Shown piece after piece: positions 1-10,647 of a DNA stretch of 64,000 nucleotides. The stretch covers positions 24,847,212 through 24,911,211 of the forward strand of contig JAGTTD010000016.1 in NCBI GenBank assembly GCA_018398585.1. Direction: 5' to 3'. The notes under the pieces are model-generated. The model searched no databases, was not told where the DNA came from, and saw nothing but the letters and a program-made list of their open reading frames with translations. The first letter of the stretch is position 1, and each line of letters starts with the position of its first letter. This stretch comes from Simmondsia chinensis (lineage: Eukaryota; Streptophyta; Magnoliopsida; Caryophyllales; Simmondsiaceae). Made by a program: the position numbers and the translations under genes.

Positions 1-149
1 AAGGATAGGAATCAAAAGGTTTTCAGAAACCGAACCAATAGTATAGCTAAACCTGTTGTTGAAGCTTGTTGTACTAATGGGGATGGAACATTTTAGCCAT
101 TTGGTCCCACGAGAGAGGAGATTAACATAAAGGAAAGAACCAAAAGGGT

Positions 150-620
150 TAGAAATCAAAAGTGGATCAGATGGAAGGCTTTGAATATGAAACATGTGAA
201 TGTGAATTTTGATGGGTCTAAGACAGGCAGTTCGACGATTGCCAGCTACATCATTAGAGATGAGAAGGAACAATTCATTTCAGCGGGAAAATGATGTCTT
301 GAAAAAGTGTCAGTGATAGTGCAGTGAGAGATGGTACTTTCAATAGTTAGCTAAGGATTCCGAAACATTCAAGTAGAAGGTGACACTGAGATAGTTTTCA
401 AAGCTTTGGAGGGTTTGAGTGCCCCTTGGTAAATCTAGAAACAATATCCAAGATGTGTAAGGAAAGCTCATGAAGTGGATTTTGGTCAATTTCAACCATT
501 ACTTTAATGAGACTAATTTCATAATAATGGTCCTATGTTCAACTCTATGGCTTACTCATTTAGTCATGATCCAGACTTTATTATTATAGCTGATGCGTTA
601 GGGCAATGCCTTCCCTAAGA
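150..620 (+). pseudogene. Decayed LINE RNase H domain
   Basis: Reading across several frames gives fragments typical of the RNase H domain at the C-terminus of plant L1-type non-LTR retrotransposons: VNFDGSK followed by an IIRDE-like strand near 205-270, then QVEGDTEIVFKAL near 370-410, and an ADAL-like end near 590. Stops and frameshifts interrupt it throughout. No poly(A) tail or target duplication was recognised. This is an old dead copy, and the upstream ORF2 lies outside the window. Confidence 0.6.
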
Positions 621-870
621 GATGCCTCTTACACTTCTTTCTTACCAATATAAAAAAATCTCACAAAATTATAAAGATGACTAATTTATCAAAAATACCC
701 ACATTGTAAATTGATATTCCCTATTTTCAAGTTCTTTTTGAAAGGGAAAAAGTTTACTAATGAAATAAATCAATCTAATATCTTATAGAAAACAGACTTA
801 AAAGATTTCATGAATCACAAGGTCATCCTACACTCCATTATAAGTAGCATAACACTTATTAAGTAATCAA

Positions 871-950
871 TCAATTGCTTAGTTTATGTGTTCAATTGGA
901 AACCTCCACAAGTCTTAAGAAAACATCAATTGTTGACATTAGTAAGGAGG
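871..950 (+). repeat. Upstream copy of a flanking direct repeat
   Basis: About 80 bp here resemble 6919-6998, immediately beyond the Copia element's 3' target duplication. Shared blocks include CAATTGCTTAGTTTATGTGT versus CAATTGCTCAGTTTACGTGT, and a later AAGAAAACATC. The rest of 621-1035 is AT-rich with nothing recognisable. Confidence 0.5.
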
Positions 951-1035
951 AAATGGGGGTATAATGTTGGGCCCTGAATGTAATCACCACTAGATCAAGC
1001 GTTGGTAATAAAACGTCAAATACCGATGATGTTTT

Positions 1036-1726
1036 TGTTGATATATTTTTAAAATTATGTACTTAATGAAGTGTTTCAAACTTGTTTATGTTTTGCTTGG
1101 TTTGAGTAAGATGTGTGTCGACACATAGCTTTACAGAAACACTCTCAGGGGTATGAGTGTCAACACACAAAACCACACAGATCTTACAGAACCCCGTGTA
1201 TTGATGTAAGTGTTGACACTCACTTCGGCACACAATCTTATAGTAATCTGTGTGTTGATGTAAGTGTCGACATTCAATTCGACACACAGTCTTACAGAAG
1301 GATCAGTGATGCCCTGTGTATTGACACACAGCCCTGTGTGTCGACACTCATTTCGACACACAGGGTAGTTTTGGCCGTTAACTTGCGCAGTTAAAGTTAG
1401 TTTTTGGCAGTTCTTTTGCTTCTTTCGGGAAGAGAAGTATCCCTTCAAAAGGACACTTGCTTTATTATAAAAACCTTACAAATTGTTTAAAGAGACTTAT
1501 GAAAAACTTATGAAAGATTGTTCTGAAAGTTTTTGAAAGTTCATTCTCAATCTACCTCTCTCTTTCTTTCTTCCTACTCATCATCTCACTTCATAAATTG
1601 GTTGTTGCTATATCTCTGAAACTATTTCCCTACCCTCAAAATAAGTCTTAAGGATAGTGGTTCGCTACACGCCTCGACACCTGAGATCATTTGATAGATA
1701 CCCATTTTGTAAGAAATTCTCTAACA
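1036..1726 (+). repeat. Copia 5' LTR with palindromic repeats
   Basis: It starts TGTTGAT and ends CTAACA. The first half (about 1110-1365) is packed with variants of the near-palindrome TGTGTCGACACA and the related block TGTGTTGATGTAAGTGTYGACA. The stretch has several open frames that translate to repeated Cys-Val-Asp-Thr-His; these follow from the DNA repeat and are not taken as proteins. Confidence 0.9.
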
Positions 1727-1778
1727 ATCTGAAGACTTAATTTCTGGTTTGATCATTACTTCTTCCTTGTGCGAGATG

Positions 1779-4700
1779 ACAGCCAACTTTGTGAAACTTA
1801 ATCTATTTGATGGCAGAAACCTACGCCGCTAGCAAAGGAAAATGCACTTCAACGCTGAATGTGGTGTATGTCAATACACCAATCCCTGAACCTCCATCTG
1901 ATGAGGAAACACTATCCAAGTAATGAACACGACTGAAGGGGGAGAACGATGACCATATTTGTAGGGGACATATAATTAATGGCATGACGGATGCCCTTTT
2001 TGACATCTATTCCAATGTGCCTACTGCCAAGGAGTTATGGGACGCTCTTGAAACAGGATACATGGTAGAGGATGCAACAAGTAAGAAATTTCTGGTTAGT
2101 CAATTTAACAATTATAACATGGTTGATAATCGTCCTATCATGGAACAATTTCAAGAAATCAAAAGAATATTAAACCGTTTTAAACAACACAACATGAATA
2201 TGGACGATACTATTGTCACTTCCACTTTGATAGACAAACTTCTACCCTCTTGGAAAGATATTAAGAAAGGTCTTAAACACAAAAAGAAAGATATTTCTAT
2301 CGAAGAGTTGACTAACCATCTCCACATTGAGGAAGGTTACAGGTTGTAAGACGAAAACAAGGATTGCCCCGGTGATATTGGAAAGATTAATGTCACAGAA
2401 GAAGGACAATTGAGCAAAGGATATAAACGAACTGGATACTTCCAAAAGAAACGTGATGACAAGAGGCTAAAGCCTATCTGTTGGGAGTGTCATAAGTCCG
2501 GTTATCTAAGAAGGACTGTTATCGCCTTAAGAACAAAAAAGGCAAAGGGCTGGATCATCGCACTAAAAGTTCAAATAACAATTTCGTGGCAATGATATCC
2601 GAAATCAACTTTGTCCAAGATGATGAATCTTGGTGGGTTGATTCGGGGGATACAAAACACATATGTAAAGATAGGAGGTTCTTTCAATTGTTTGAACCCA
2701 TAGATGAGGAACTATGTTATTCATGGGTAACGGTGCAACCATACCAATCAAGCGTAAGGGCAAGGTTGATTTACTTTTCACTTTGGGGAAAACCCTTACC
2801 TTGACCGATGTATATTATGCCCCGAATGTAAAGAAAAACCTCGTATCTGGCAGCCTATTGAATAGGTTCGGGTTCAAGTTGCTCTTTGAGGCTGACAAAT
2901 TTGTATTGTCTAAGGGTGGGATTGGAAAAGGATACCTGTACGAAGGCATGTTCAAACGCAATATCAATAATAAGACTATTAGTTCGGTATATATGCTTGA
3001 TTTCTCATTTCTTTAGCATCACAGATTTGGTCACGTCAATTTTCGTAGAATGCATGAAATGGCAAACTCATCGTTAATTCCACATATTGACAAAGTTAAT
3101 GATAAATGTAAAATATTTATGCTTACAAAAATATCAAGATTATTGTTTCCTTCGGTTCAAAAGCAAACGAGTCTACTTGATCTAGTGCATAGTGATCTGT
3201 GTGATTTTAAGAGCACTCCGACTTTAGGACGAAAGAGATACTTCATTACTTTTATGGATTATTGATCTAGATACTATTACATCTTTCTTGTAAATTATAA
3301 AGCCGAATCACTTGAAAAATTTAAAGCATTTAACGCTGAAACTGAACTATATTGTGAAACTTTCCTAAAACGCCTTAGAACTGATCGTGGTGGGGAGTAT
3401 TATGATCCCAAATATTTCAAAACCACGGGAATAGTATATGAGGTTACAAAACCTTATATGCCACAACAAAATGGCGTGGCTAAGTGAACTGAGATCGTGA
3501 ATGCTAAGTTGTCTTATTCCAAACTTAGTGATGGTTTTTGGGGTGAGGCTATGCTTAAGGCCTATCACATTTTGAATCATGTTCCTAATAAGAAAAGTAA
3601 AATTACCCCCTATGAACATTGGAACAAACAAGCCCCGAATTTGACTTATTTCAAAGTTTGGGAGTGTAGAGCAGTTGTTGAAGTCCCTGAACCTAAAAGA
3701 AAAAAGTTAGGTGAGAGAGGAATCGATTGTATCTTCATTGGTTATGCGGCTCATAGTAAAGCCTATCGGTTCTATGTGATAGAATCAAACGATTATATCA
3801 AAGTTAATACTATATTAGAATCGAGAGATGCTATTTTTGATGAAAAACGCTTTTCCTTAATTCCTAGATCGAAGGATACTGTATCGGTTGAAAATGACAT
3901 CCCTATGTCATATGATGGAGACTATCATAAGAGGGAAGAAATCCCCAATAACGCTCTAGAACTCTGAAGAAGTAAAAGAGTCAGGAAAGAGAAATCTTTC
4001 AGACCGGACTTCTACACATTTTTGGTAGAAGGCACTGCAGCTAATGTGGACGACCTAACTCTATATTGTTGTGTCATAGAGTTGGATCCTATGATGTTTG
4101 ATGAGGTTACGAAGTCTTGTGATGCCTCCTTTTGGAGAGAGTCGGTAAATAATGAGATGGACTCCATCATGGGTAACAATACCTGGATTCTAATGAATCT
4201 TCCATGAGAAAACAATCCCATAGGATGAAAGTGGATCTTCAAGAAGAAGATGAAAGTCGATGGAACTATTAATAAGTTCAAAGCCCGGTTGGTAGCTAAA
4301 GGGTTTACCCGAAAACATGGGATAGACTACTTTGATACATATGCCCCAGTGGCAAGGATATCAAGGATAAGAGTGCTAATTGCTTTTGCCTCTATATACA
4401 AGTTAAGGATTCACCAAATGAATGTGAAAACGGCATTCCTAAATGGTGAATTGGAGGAAGAGGTGTATATGGAACAACCGGAAGGGTTGTTTTTCTGGAC
4501 CAAGAGAAGAAAGTATGTAAATTCATACAATCTCCGTATAGGCTGAAACAAGCTCCTAAACAGTGACATCAAAAGTTTAACCAAGTTATTCTAAACAACG
4601 GATTCAGAATCAATGAGTCGAACAAGTGTGTCTATAGCAAGTTTGAAAATGACAAAGGTGTCATTGTATGTTTATATGTCGATGACATGTTCATTTTTGG

Positions 4701-5610
4701 TATTGATATGGAGCAAGTCGATAAAACTAAACAATTTTTCTCAAGTAAATTTGCTATGAAAGACATAGGTGAGGCTGAAGTTATTCTTAGTATAAGAATA
4801 ATAAGGGGTGGTGATACACTAACCTTAACGCAATCTCACTATACTGAAAAGGTGTTGAAAAGATTTAACTTTGGTGCTTGTACACCTGTGTCTACACCGA
4901 TGGATTCAAATACAAACTTGTACCAAATGATGGTATTCTAGTGGCACAATTGGAGTATGCCAAAGTCAGAGGATGTCTTATAGACGCTATGACAAGCACA
5001 AGGCCCGATATAACCTTTGTTGTTGAAAAGCTAAGTAGATACACTAGCAATCCGAGCAAATTACATTCGCATGCAGTATATAGAGTATTGAAATATCTTA
5101 AAAAATCCATGGATTATGGTATTTCTGTTTGAGGGTATCCTCCCATTTTGGAAGAATAGTCTGATGCCAGTTGGATCTCCGATATGGAAGATCATGCCCT
5201 TACAAGGGGTGGGTTTTTTTGCTTGGTGGGGGTGCGGTTTCTTGGATTCCAAGAAACAAACGTGTATTTCAGATTCCACCATGGCAGCGGAGTTCATTAC
5301 TCTCGTATCTATGGCAAAAGAAGCTGGGTGGTTAAAGGATCTCTAGTATGAGATACCTTTGTGGCTTAAGCCGATCTCACCTATTTCTATCCATTGTGAT
5401 AGTCAGGCTACAATTTCGAAGGCGTATAGTGAGGTGTATAATGGAAAGTCTAGACACGTTAGTGTGAGACATAGTATAGTGAGACAACTTATTCGAGAAG
5501 GGGTCATCACTGTAGACTTTGTGAGAACAAGTTAGAATCTATCGGATCCGTTTAATGAATGCCTAGCTAGAAACTTGGAGTTAAGAACAAATGGAGGATG
5601 GGGCTGAAAC
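1779..5610 (+). pseudogene. Copia gag-pol polyprotein, degenerate
   Basis: Gag begins near 1779 and contains a UBN2-type region at 1984-2349. A damaged CCHC zinc knuckle follows at about 2470-2530. The protease active site is changed from the family's DSGA to DSGD near 2640. The integrase region covers about 3010-3960, and its second zinc-binding Cys pair is disrupted. Reverse transcriptase starts near 4220, with a KARLVAKGF-type block at 4280, NVKTAFLNGELEEEVYM near 4420, and the catalytic YVDDM at about 4676-4690. RNase H fragments with CDSQATI run to about 5600. Many stops and frameshifts show the element is not autonomous. Confidence 0.9.
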
Positions 5611-6202
5611 CCGTCTATTGAAGCCACCCATGATGGACCCTCAACTCAACATCTGGTACAACTCTAGGTCTTGAGTTCAACGAGATAGCTCCATCATCCG
5701 TGTGACTGCAACCACTAAAAGTGAAATTCCATCCAGGGTGTAGTGCTTGGTTACCTGTGACAAAGGAACGAAGAGGATGAGCTTATGCTCTTAATGGACC
5801 CAAGTATATTATTTAATGTCGTGTTGCAAGGACATGATCAATTAGGTCTACCTATGTGAATATTAAGTTTGACCGCTTCAAAAGATTGATTTAATGACAA
5901 GGGTTTGGCTCTGAAAAACTCACTAAGGGTACAGGATACAAGGTCACAAATGTGTTGATCAGGGAGATGAGGTGTGTGTGTGTAGGGAGTAAGTCTTGTG
6001 TGTGGAGATATATTCAATTAGTCAAATGGAATGTATGGTTCAAAGCTTAGTCTACTATTTTTATTTCGATTAATTGTAACGTGTCTTCACTAGGTGAGGG
6101 TTCAATTGAAAGACACTCTTATTGATGCATAAAGGCTTCCTATTATTTGGAGATGTTGTTATTGTAATATGAGAATGAATGTATTTTTAAAATGGTGAGG
6201 AA

Positions 6203-6914
6203 TGTTGATGTATTTTCAAAATTATGTACTTAACGAAGTATTTTAGGCTTGTTAATGTTTTGCTTGGTTTGAGTAAGGTGTGTGTTGACACATGTGCGGT
6301 GTGTGTCGACACATAACTCTGCAGAAACACTCTCAGGGATCTGAGTGTCGACACACAAGTTCTGTTTCGACACATAGATCTTACAGAACCCTGTGTGTTG
6401 ATGTAGCTATCAACACACAATCTTACAGTAACCTATGTGTTGATGTAAGTGTTGACATTCAGTTCGACACACAATCTTACAGAAGGCTGAGTGATAGTCT
6501 GTGTGTCAACACATACCCCTGTGTGTCGACACTCACTTCAACGCACAAGTCAATTTTGACCATTCACTTGCGCGGTTAAAGTAGGTTTTTGGCAGTTCTT
6601 TTGCTTCTTTTGGGAAGAGATGAGTTCCTTCAAAAGGGATACTTGCTTTATTATAAAAAACCCCACAAATTGTTTGAAGAGACTTATGAAAAACTTATGA
6701 AAGATTGTTGTGAAAGTTTTTGAAAGTTCATTCTCAATCTACATCTCTCTTTCTTTCGTCCTACTCATCATCTCACTTCATATATTGGTTGTTGTTGTAT
6801 CTTTGAGACTATTTTCACTACCCTCGAAATAAGTCTTAAGTACAGTGGTTGGCTATACACCTCGACACCTGAAATCGTTTGATAGATACACGTTCTGTAA
6901 GAAATTCTCCAATA
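6203..6914 (+). repeat. Copia 3' LTR
   Basis: It is homologous to 1036-1726 along its length. It starts TGTTGATG; the expected terminal CA is mutated so that the LTR ends AATA before the GTTTT duplication. It carries the same palindromic TGTGTCGACACA repeats (for example near 6303 and 6345) and is about 20 bp longer because it has an extra repeat block near 6280-6310. Confidence 0.9.
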
Positions 6915-7285
6915 GTTTTCAATTGCTCAGTTTACGTGTTCAATTTGAGCATCTCCACGACTCTCAAGAAAACATCCAAATTCTTTTACATTAATAACAA
7001 GGAGATGTGAGTGTTTTACTGCGGGTGAAATTTGATCCCTGGTGACTATGAATGTTCAGTGGGAGGGTTGGGTTGGATTTGGGGCCAACCCATTAGGACC
7101 CAATAGTTTTGGGTCCAAAACTCACCCATACCTACAGAAAACGCTTTTAAAATATGGTTATGGTTCTGATTCCAATTGGTCATGAATAATTTATGGAAAC
7201 CCAAAATAAAGAAGGGTTACAAAGGAATCAACTAAATCAACTGGATAACTAAAGTTGACAGTGAATTCAATAATACATATAGAAT

Positions 7286-7488
7286 TTTTTTGATAATTAG
7301 CGACGAAGTCGCTATACAAAACAAGCAACTCATATAAACGAGCCATAATTCAACCCATATATAGATGGGGAACAAAAGCAACAAAAACAATGCAAACAAG
7401 ATTACAAGCAAAAATAGGCAAAGCCAGCATACACTAAAAACCTCAACCACCACTGGAGAGGAATCAAGAACAAACCAGAAGATAGAAA
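7286..7488 (-). mobile_element. 5'-truncated LINE 3' end with 17-bp TSD
   Basis: The insert is bounded by AATAATACATATAGAAT (7269-7285) and AATAATACATGTAGAAT (7489-7505), which match at 16 of 17 positions. On the minus strand it ends with a short A-rich tail after GCTAATTATC, similar to the end of the insert at 32751-33334 (GCTAATTATCGAAAG). It is non-coding 3' UTR. The flanks 6999-7268 and 7506-7659 hold only a short GGGTTGG-rich patch near 7060-7120. Confidence 0.7.
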
Positions 7489-7659
7489 AATAATACATGT
7501 AGAATAAAATAGTCATTTAACGTATTAATCTGACATGAAGTTCTGGATTTTTTAGACATAAAATGAAACCTATCGAACAAATGACATATGTACACACATA
7601 AAATTTCATATTTCTTGGATTGTTTCAATTGACCTATAGTTTTTTTTTTTTTTTTTTTT

Positions 7660-8315
7660 TGGTAAATTACAAAAAAAACCTCTATCTTTTGCTTCAAAAA
7701 CAGAAAATTTCCCTCACAAATAAAAGTACTCACAAAACCCCGTCACTTTTAAAAATTTATCATTTAACCTCCATTCAACTTATTTTTGACTATTTTGCCC
7801 CGAATGTTTAATTTTATTTTTAGAAGATGGTTTTATATTATTAGACAAAAATTAAAAATTTTATATTTTTAGCAAAAGAATTAAGGAAATTTTCTATATT
7901 TATAAAGATATAATTATTTTAATTAATTAAAGTAATGTTATTATAAGTTCAGAAGATAAAAAGTATTTTTAAAATTTTCATAAAAAAATATTATGAAATA
8001 AAATATAATATTTTTTTGTTGATATTATAATGTCTCTACTATAATTAAGTAGAATACTAATATTTATAAATATAGAAAATCTCCCTTTTTAAAAATATAA
8101 AAAAAATCTTTATTTTTCTTTAAAATATAAAACCCTATTTAAAATAAAATCAAACAATTAACTATTATATTTTGAAAGGTAAAATGGTCAAAAAAAAAGT
8201 TATTTGAGAGCAAAGTGAAAATTTTTCAAAAGTTGGAGGTTTAGTCAGTGATTTTATTTGTAAGGGTGATTTTTTGTTATTGAAACAAAAGTCAAGGATT
8301 TTCTGTAATTTACCC
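7660..8315. mobile_element. MITE with long inverted ends
   Basis: The left end (GGTAAATTAC at 7661, continuing for roughly 150 bp) is an imperfect inverted copy of the right end, which finishes TGTAATTTACCC at about 8315. The AT-rich interior has no coding capacity. A T-run at 7640-7660 precedes it, so no clean target duplication can be read. Confidence 0.65.
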
Positions 8316-8335
8316 TTCTTTTGTGTAATATTCAC

Positions 8336-9229
8336 ACTAAAGGTCCCTTTACTTTGTCCTTTGTGTCAATTAATTCCTTTTTATTTTTATGGAAATTATC
8401 ATTTAGGAATCCTAAGATTTGATCATATATCACTTAGATACCCTAACGTCCAATATATAAATGGGTAGTATTTTATCACTTAGATACCCCGTGTTGAAAT
8501 TTGATAAATTTTTGTGAGAGTCACATCAATTTTATACAAAAAGTGCTAATATAGTGTGTGATTATAATAATATAAATAAGTTATGTTAATATTTTCACCA
8601 AAAATTTAATAAATTTATAATAAAAAATTCAGTGACTTTTGATGTAAACTATCCATATATTCTTAAAATCATGTGTCATATTAATATTTTTTTGTTAAAA
8701 ATCTTTAAATTCTTATAAATATACTTATATATTATTAAAATATTGTTTTATTTTAACATTTTTCAATAAAAACCTACCAAATTTTGAAAGAAGGATACTT
8801 AATTCATAAAATTTTAAAACTCTAAGGTACATAAGTGATAAAGTTTTTAAACCTCAAGGTACCCCGTTCGATATTTTGAAACATCTAGATACCCAGATGA
8901 TAAATTATCAAATCTCAAAATATCTAAGTGATATTTTCTCTTATTTTGTTTTCATTGTATTAATTTAGTCTGTTAATCAAACTGAAATTAAGTCAATAAT
9001 GTAAAATTAGACGAAACAGTCATTTTAGACACAAATAACCCATTACAGATGCACCCGTTGACGCAATTAAAACTAATCTATGACCGCACCACTAAAAATT
9101 CCATTACCAAATGAACATATATTTTACTCAATAATCAAATTAGCGCCACATTTGTACACGAACTAATTTGACATAATTAAAAAACAAGGATTAAATTGAT
9201 ACATTAGGCAAAGTAAAGGGACCCTCTAT
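8336..9229. mobile_element. MITE with AAAGGTCCCTTTACTTTG ends, hosting another
   Basis: The left end near 8338 (AAGGTCCCTTTACTTTG then TGTGTCAATTAATTCC) is the inverse of the right end near 9180-9225 (ATTAAATTGATACATT then CAAAGTAAAGGGACC). The 8425-8940 element lies inside it. Related half-elements appear near 15765-16350, 45630-45725 and 52840-52960. Confidence 0.55.
8425..8940. mobile_element. Nested MITE, family shared with 28145-28797
   Basis: The left side repeats TATCACTTAGATACCC and the right side has the inverse (GATACCCAGATGATAAATT, AAATATCTAAGTGATA). An internal block (GATAAATTTTTGTGAGAG, then TATACAAAAAGTGC) is similar in order to GACGAATTTTTGTAAGC and TATACAAAAAAATGCC near 28235-28280. 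It is non-coding. Confidence 0.55.
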
Positions 9230-9239
9230 GTAAATAGCT

Positions 9240-9435
9240 CTGCTTTTAATAAGACTGCATTAATATTGGGTTGGATATAGTGGGTTTTCTGAGTTGACCC
9301 ACAGAAACCCATAAAACCCAAGGGTAAATCTAAGTTTACCTAACAAGACCCGACAAACTAATAAACCAAACCCAACCCACATTTAGTGAGTTGGGTGAGT
9401 CTTGAATTTACCTAAACCCATGAACACCCCTAGTG
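9240..9435. repeat. GGGTTGG/CCCAACC-rich repeat ending AACACCCCTA
   Basis: The stretch is dominated by GGGTTGG and AACCCAACCCAC words and ends AACACCCCTAG, the kind of end seen in hAT-type non-autonomous elements. A shorter related patch is at 7060-7120. No target duplication was identified. The adjoining 9436-9704 shows nothing recognisable. Confidence 0.35.
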
Positions 9436-9704
9436 AAGCCTTGCTTGGTAATAAAATGTATAATCGTAACACTCACCAAGCTATCAATGCATATTAATCA
9501 AAACCTCTTCTCAAATACGTCAATTTTTCAACCAAGTCAGGAACCAAAATCACGTTCACAATTAACAAGCGACTTTCATGTAATTATTGCTAACAAAATT
9601 CAAATTGAAAACCGATCCAATCACTTGAAAACACAAAACTAAAAAGTAGAAACAACAATAAAAATAAAAAAAGGAAAATACGCTAACATAAATCAATTCC
9701 GAAG

Positions 9705-9850
9705 GTGTTAGCTAGCTTAGCTGGTCAAGTTTCTGGGGAATGGTACCTGGATCGAATCTCGCCTTCCTCAAAGGTGCGGGGATTAATGGAGATCTGGGAA
9801 GAATTACCTACTTGTGCAACCTAACGGGACTTCTTACTGATGCTGTCACT
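9705..9850 (+). mobile_element. tRNA-derived SINE head
   Basis: TAGCTTAGCTGG near 9714 matches a pol III A box, and GGATCGAATCTC near 9751 matches a B box at tRNA-like spacing. The flanking sequence cannot fold as a standard tRNA, so a SINE is favoured over a tRNA gene. The 3' end is not clear. Confidence 0.45.
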
Positions 9851-10148
9851 GCCTGTGCTGCCTTGACCTTCACCTTTGAAAATGGTGAATTGAAGTTTTT
9901 AAAAATCATCTCCAATCCATCGTCAAGTCTAATCACCACCACTTACATATCACAGTCGAATTCCGATGAACACCATGCCTCAATGCCGATACAATTTTGC
10001 AATGAAATAACGACAATTGGAGTGTAAATGAGTTGAGTCATTTCCGATTGCAGGTTAACCTGACCCATTGGTGAAGGACAATGTTGAAGCTTATTTATAC
10101 CGTCTCTATAAGATTCTAGCTTTTTCTTCCTCGCTGACGATTTATACA

Positions 10149-10522
10149 GGAAGTTATTTACTCCATTGATTCCTGATTTTATAAATTTGTTCCTAGTCCT
10201 TTTTTTTTTTTTTTTTGTTTCTTTGTTCAAAATAGTCCTTAGCGTTTATAATTTTGTTCAAATGGATATTTAAAATAGTCTCTTATATTTTATTTTGTAA
10301 TAAAAGATCTCTCATCTGGTGATTGACACTAGGTAAAAGCTAAAGAATAAGCGATTAATTTTGTCATAAAATAAAACAAAAAGATCATTTTAAACAAGAA
10401 AAAAGAAGATAAAAGATTAATTTGAACAAACTTACAAACATTAAGCACTGTTTTGAATAAAGAAAAAGATACGGAAATAGGTTAAACAAATTTAAGAACA
10501 TTAGGAACTAATATTAAATAAC
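10149..10522. mobile_element. MITE, GTTATTTACTCCRTTG family copy 1
   Basis: The left end GGAAGTTATTTACTCCATTG and several internal blocks (TTGTTCAAAATAGTCC, TTTTATTTTGTAATAAAAG, TTTGAACAAACTTACAAACATTA) match the better preserved copy at 19938-20323. The right end (ATTAGGAACTAATATTAAATAAC) is degenerate. A T-run at 10200-10216 interrupts it. It lies just downstream of the GUF1 stop codon. Confidence 0.6.
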
Positions 10523-10647
10523 AAAAAGCTCTATAATGATAATTTGATAAATAGAAAACAAAGCTTTTTATGAGAAATTTCATAAATCAAAAATTAAAAA
10601 TGATATCAAATGAGCCCGAACTGAATTTGAATGTGTAGAGATCCATT

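Larger units (their letters stand above)
1036..6914 (+). mobile_element. Complete but dead Ty1/Copia LTR retrotransposon
   Basis: Two LTRs (1036-1726 and 6203-6914) flank a degenerate gag-pol. The 5-bp sequence GTTTT occurs directly before the 5' LTR (1031-1035) and directly after the 3' LTR (6915-6919), so both ends are fixed by a target-site duplication. The pol order protease, integrase, reverse transcriptase, RNase H is the Copia order. The LTRs differ at many positions and in length, which indicates an old insertion. No canonical initiator-Met primer-binding site follows the 5' LTR. Confidence 0.92.

Noticed and set aside
1063..1448. Overlapping frames on both strands encoding repeated Cys-Val-Asp-Thr-His
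   Set aside because: They arise from the palindromic DNA repeats of the Copia LTR and recur in the other LTR at 6187-6579; open on both strands, they show no sign of being proteins.
9712..9772. Possible tRNA gene with A and B boxes
   Set aside because: The B box departs from consensus and no acceptor stem pairs; a SINE head fits better.
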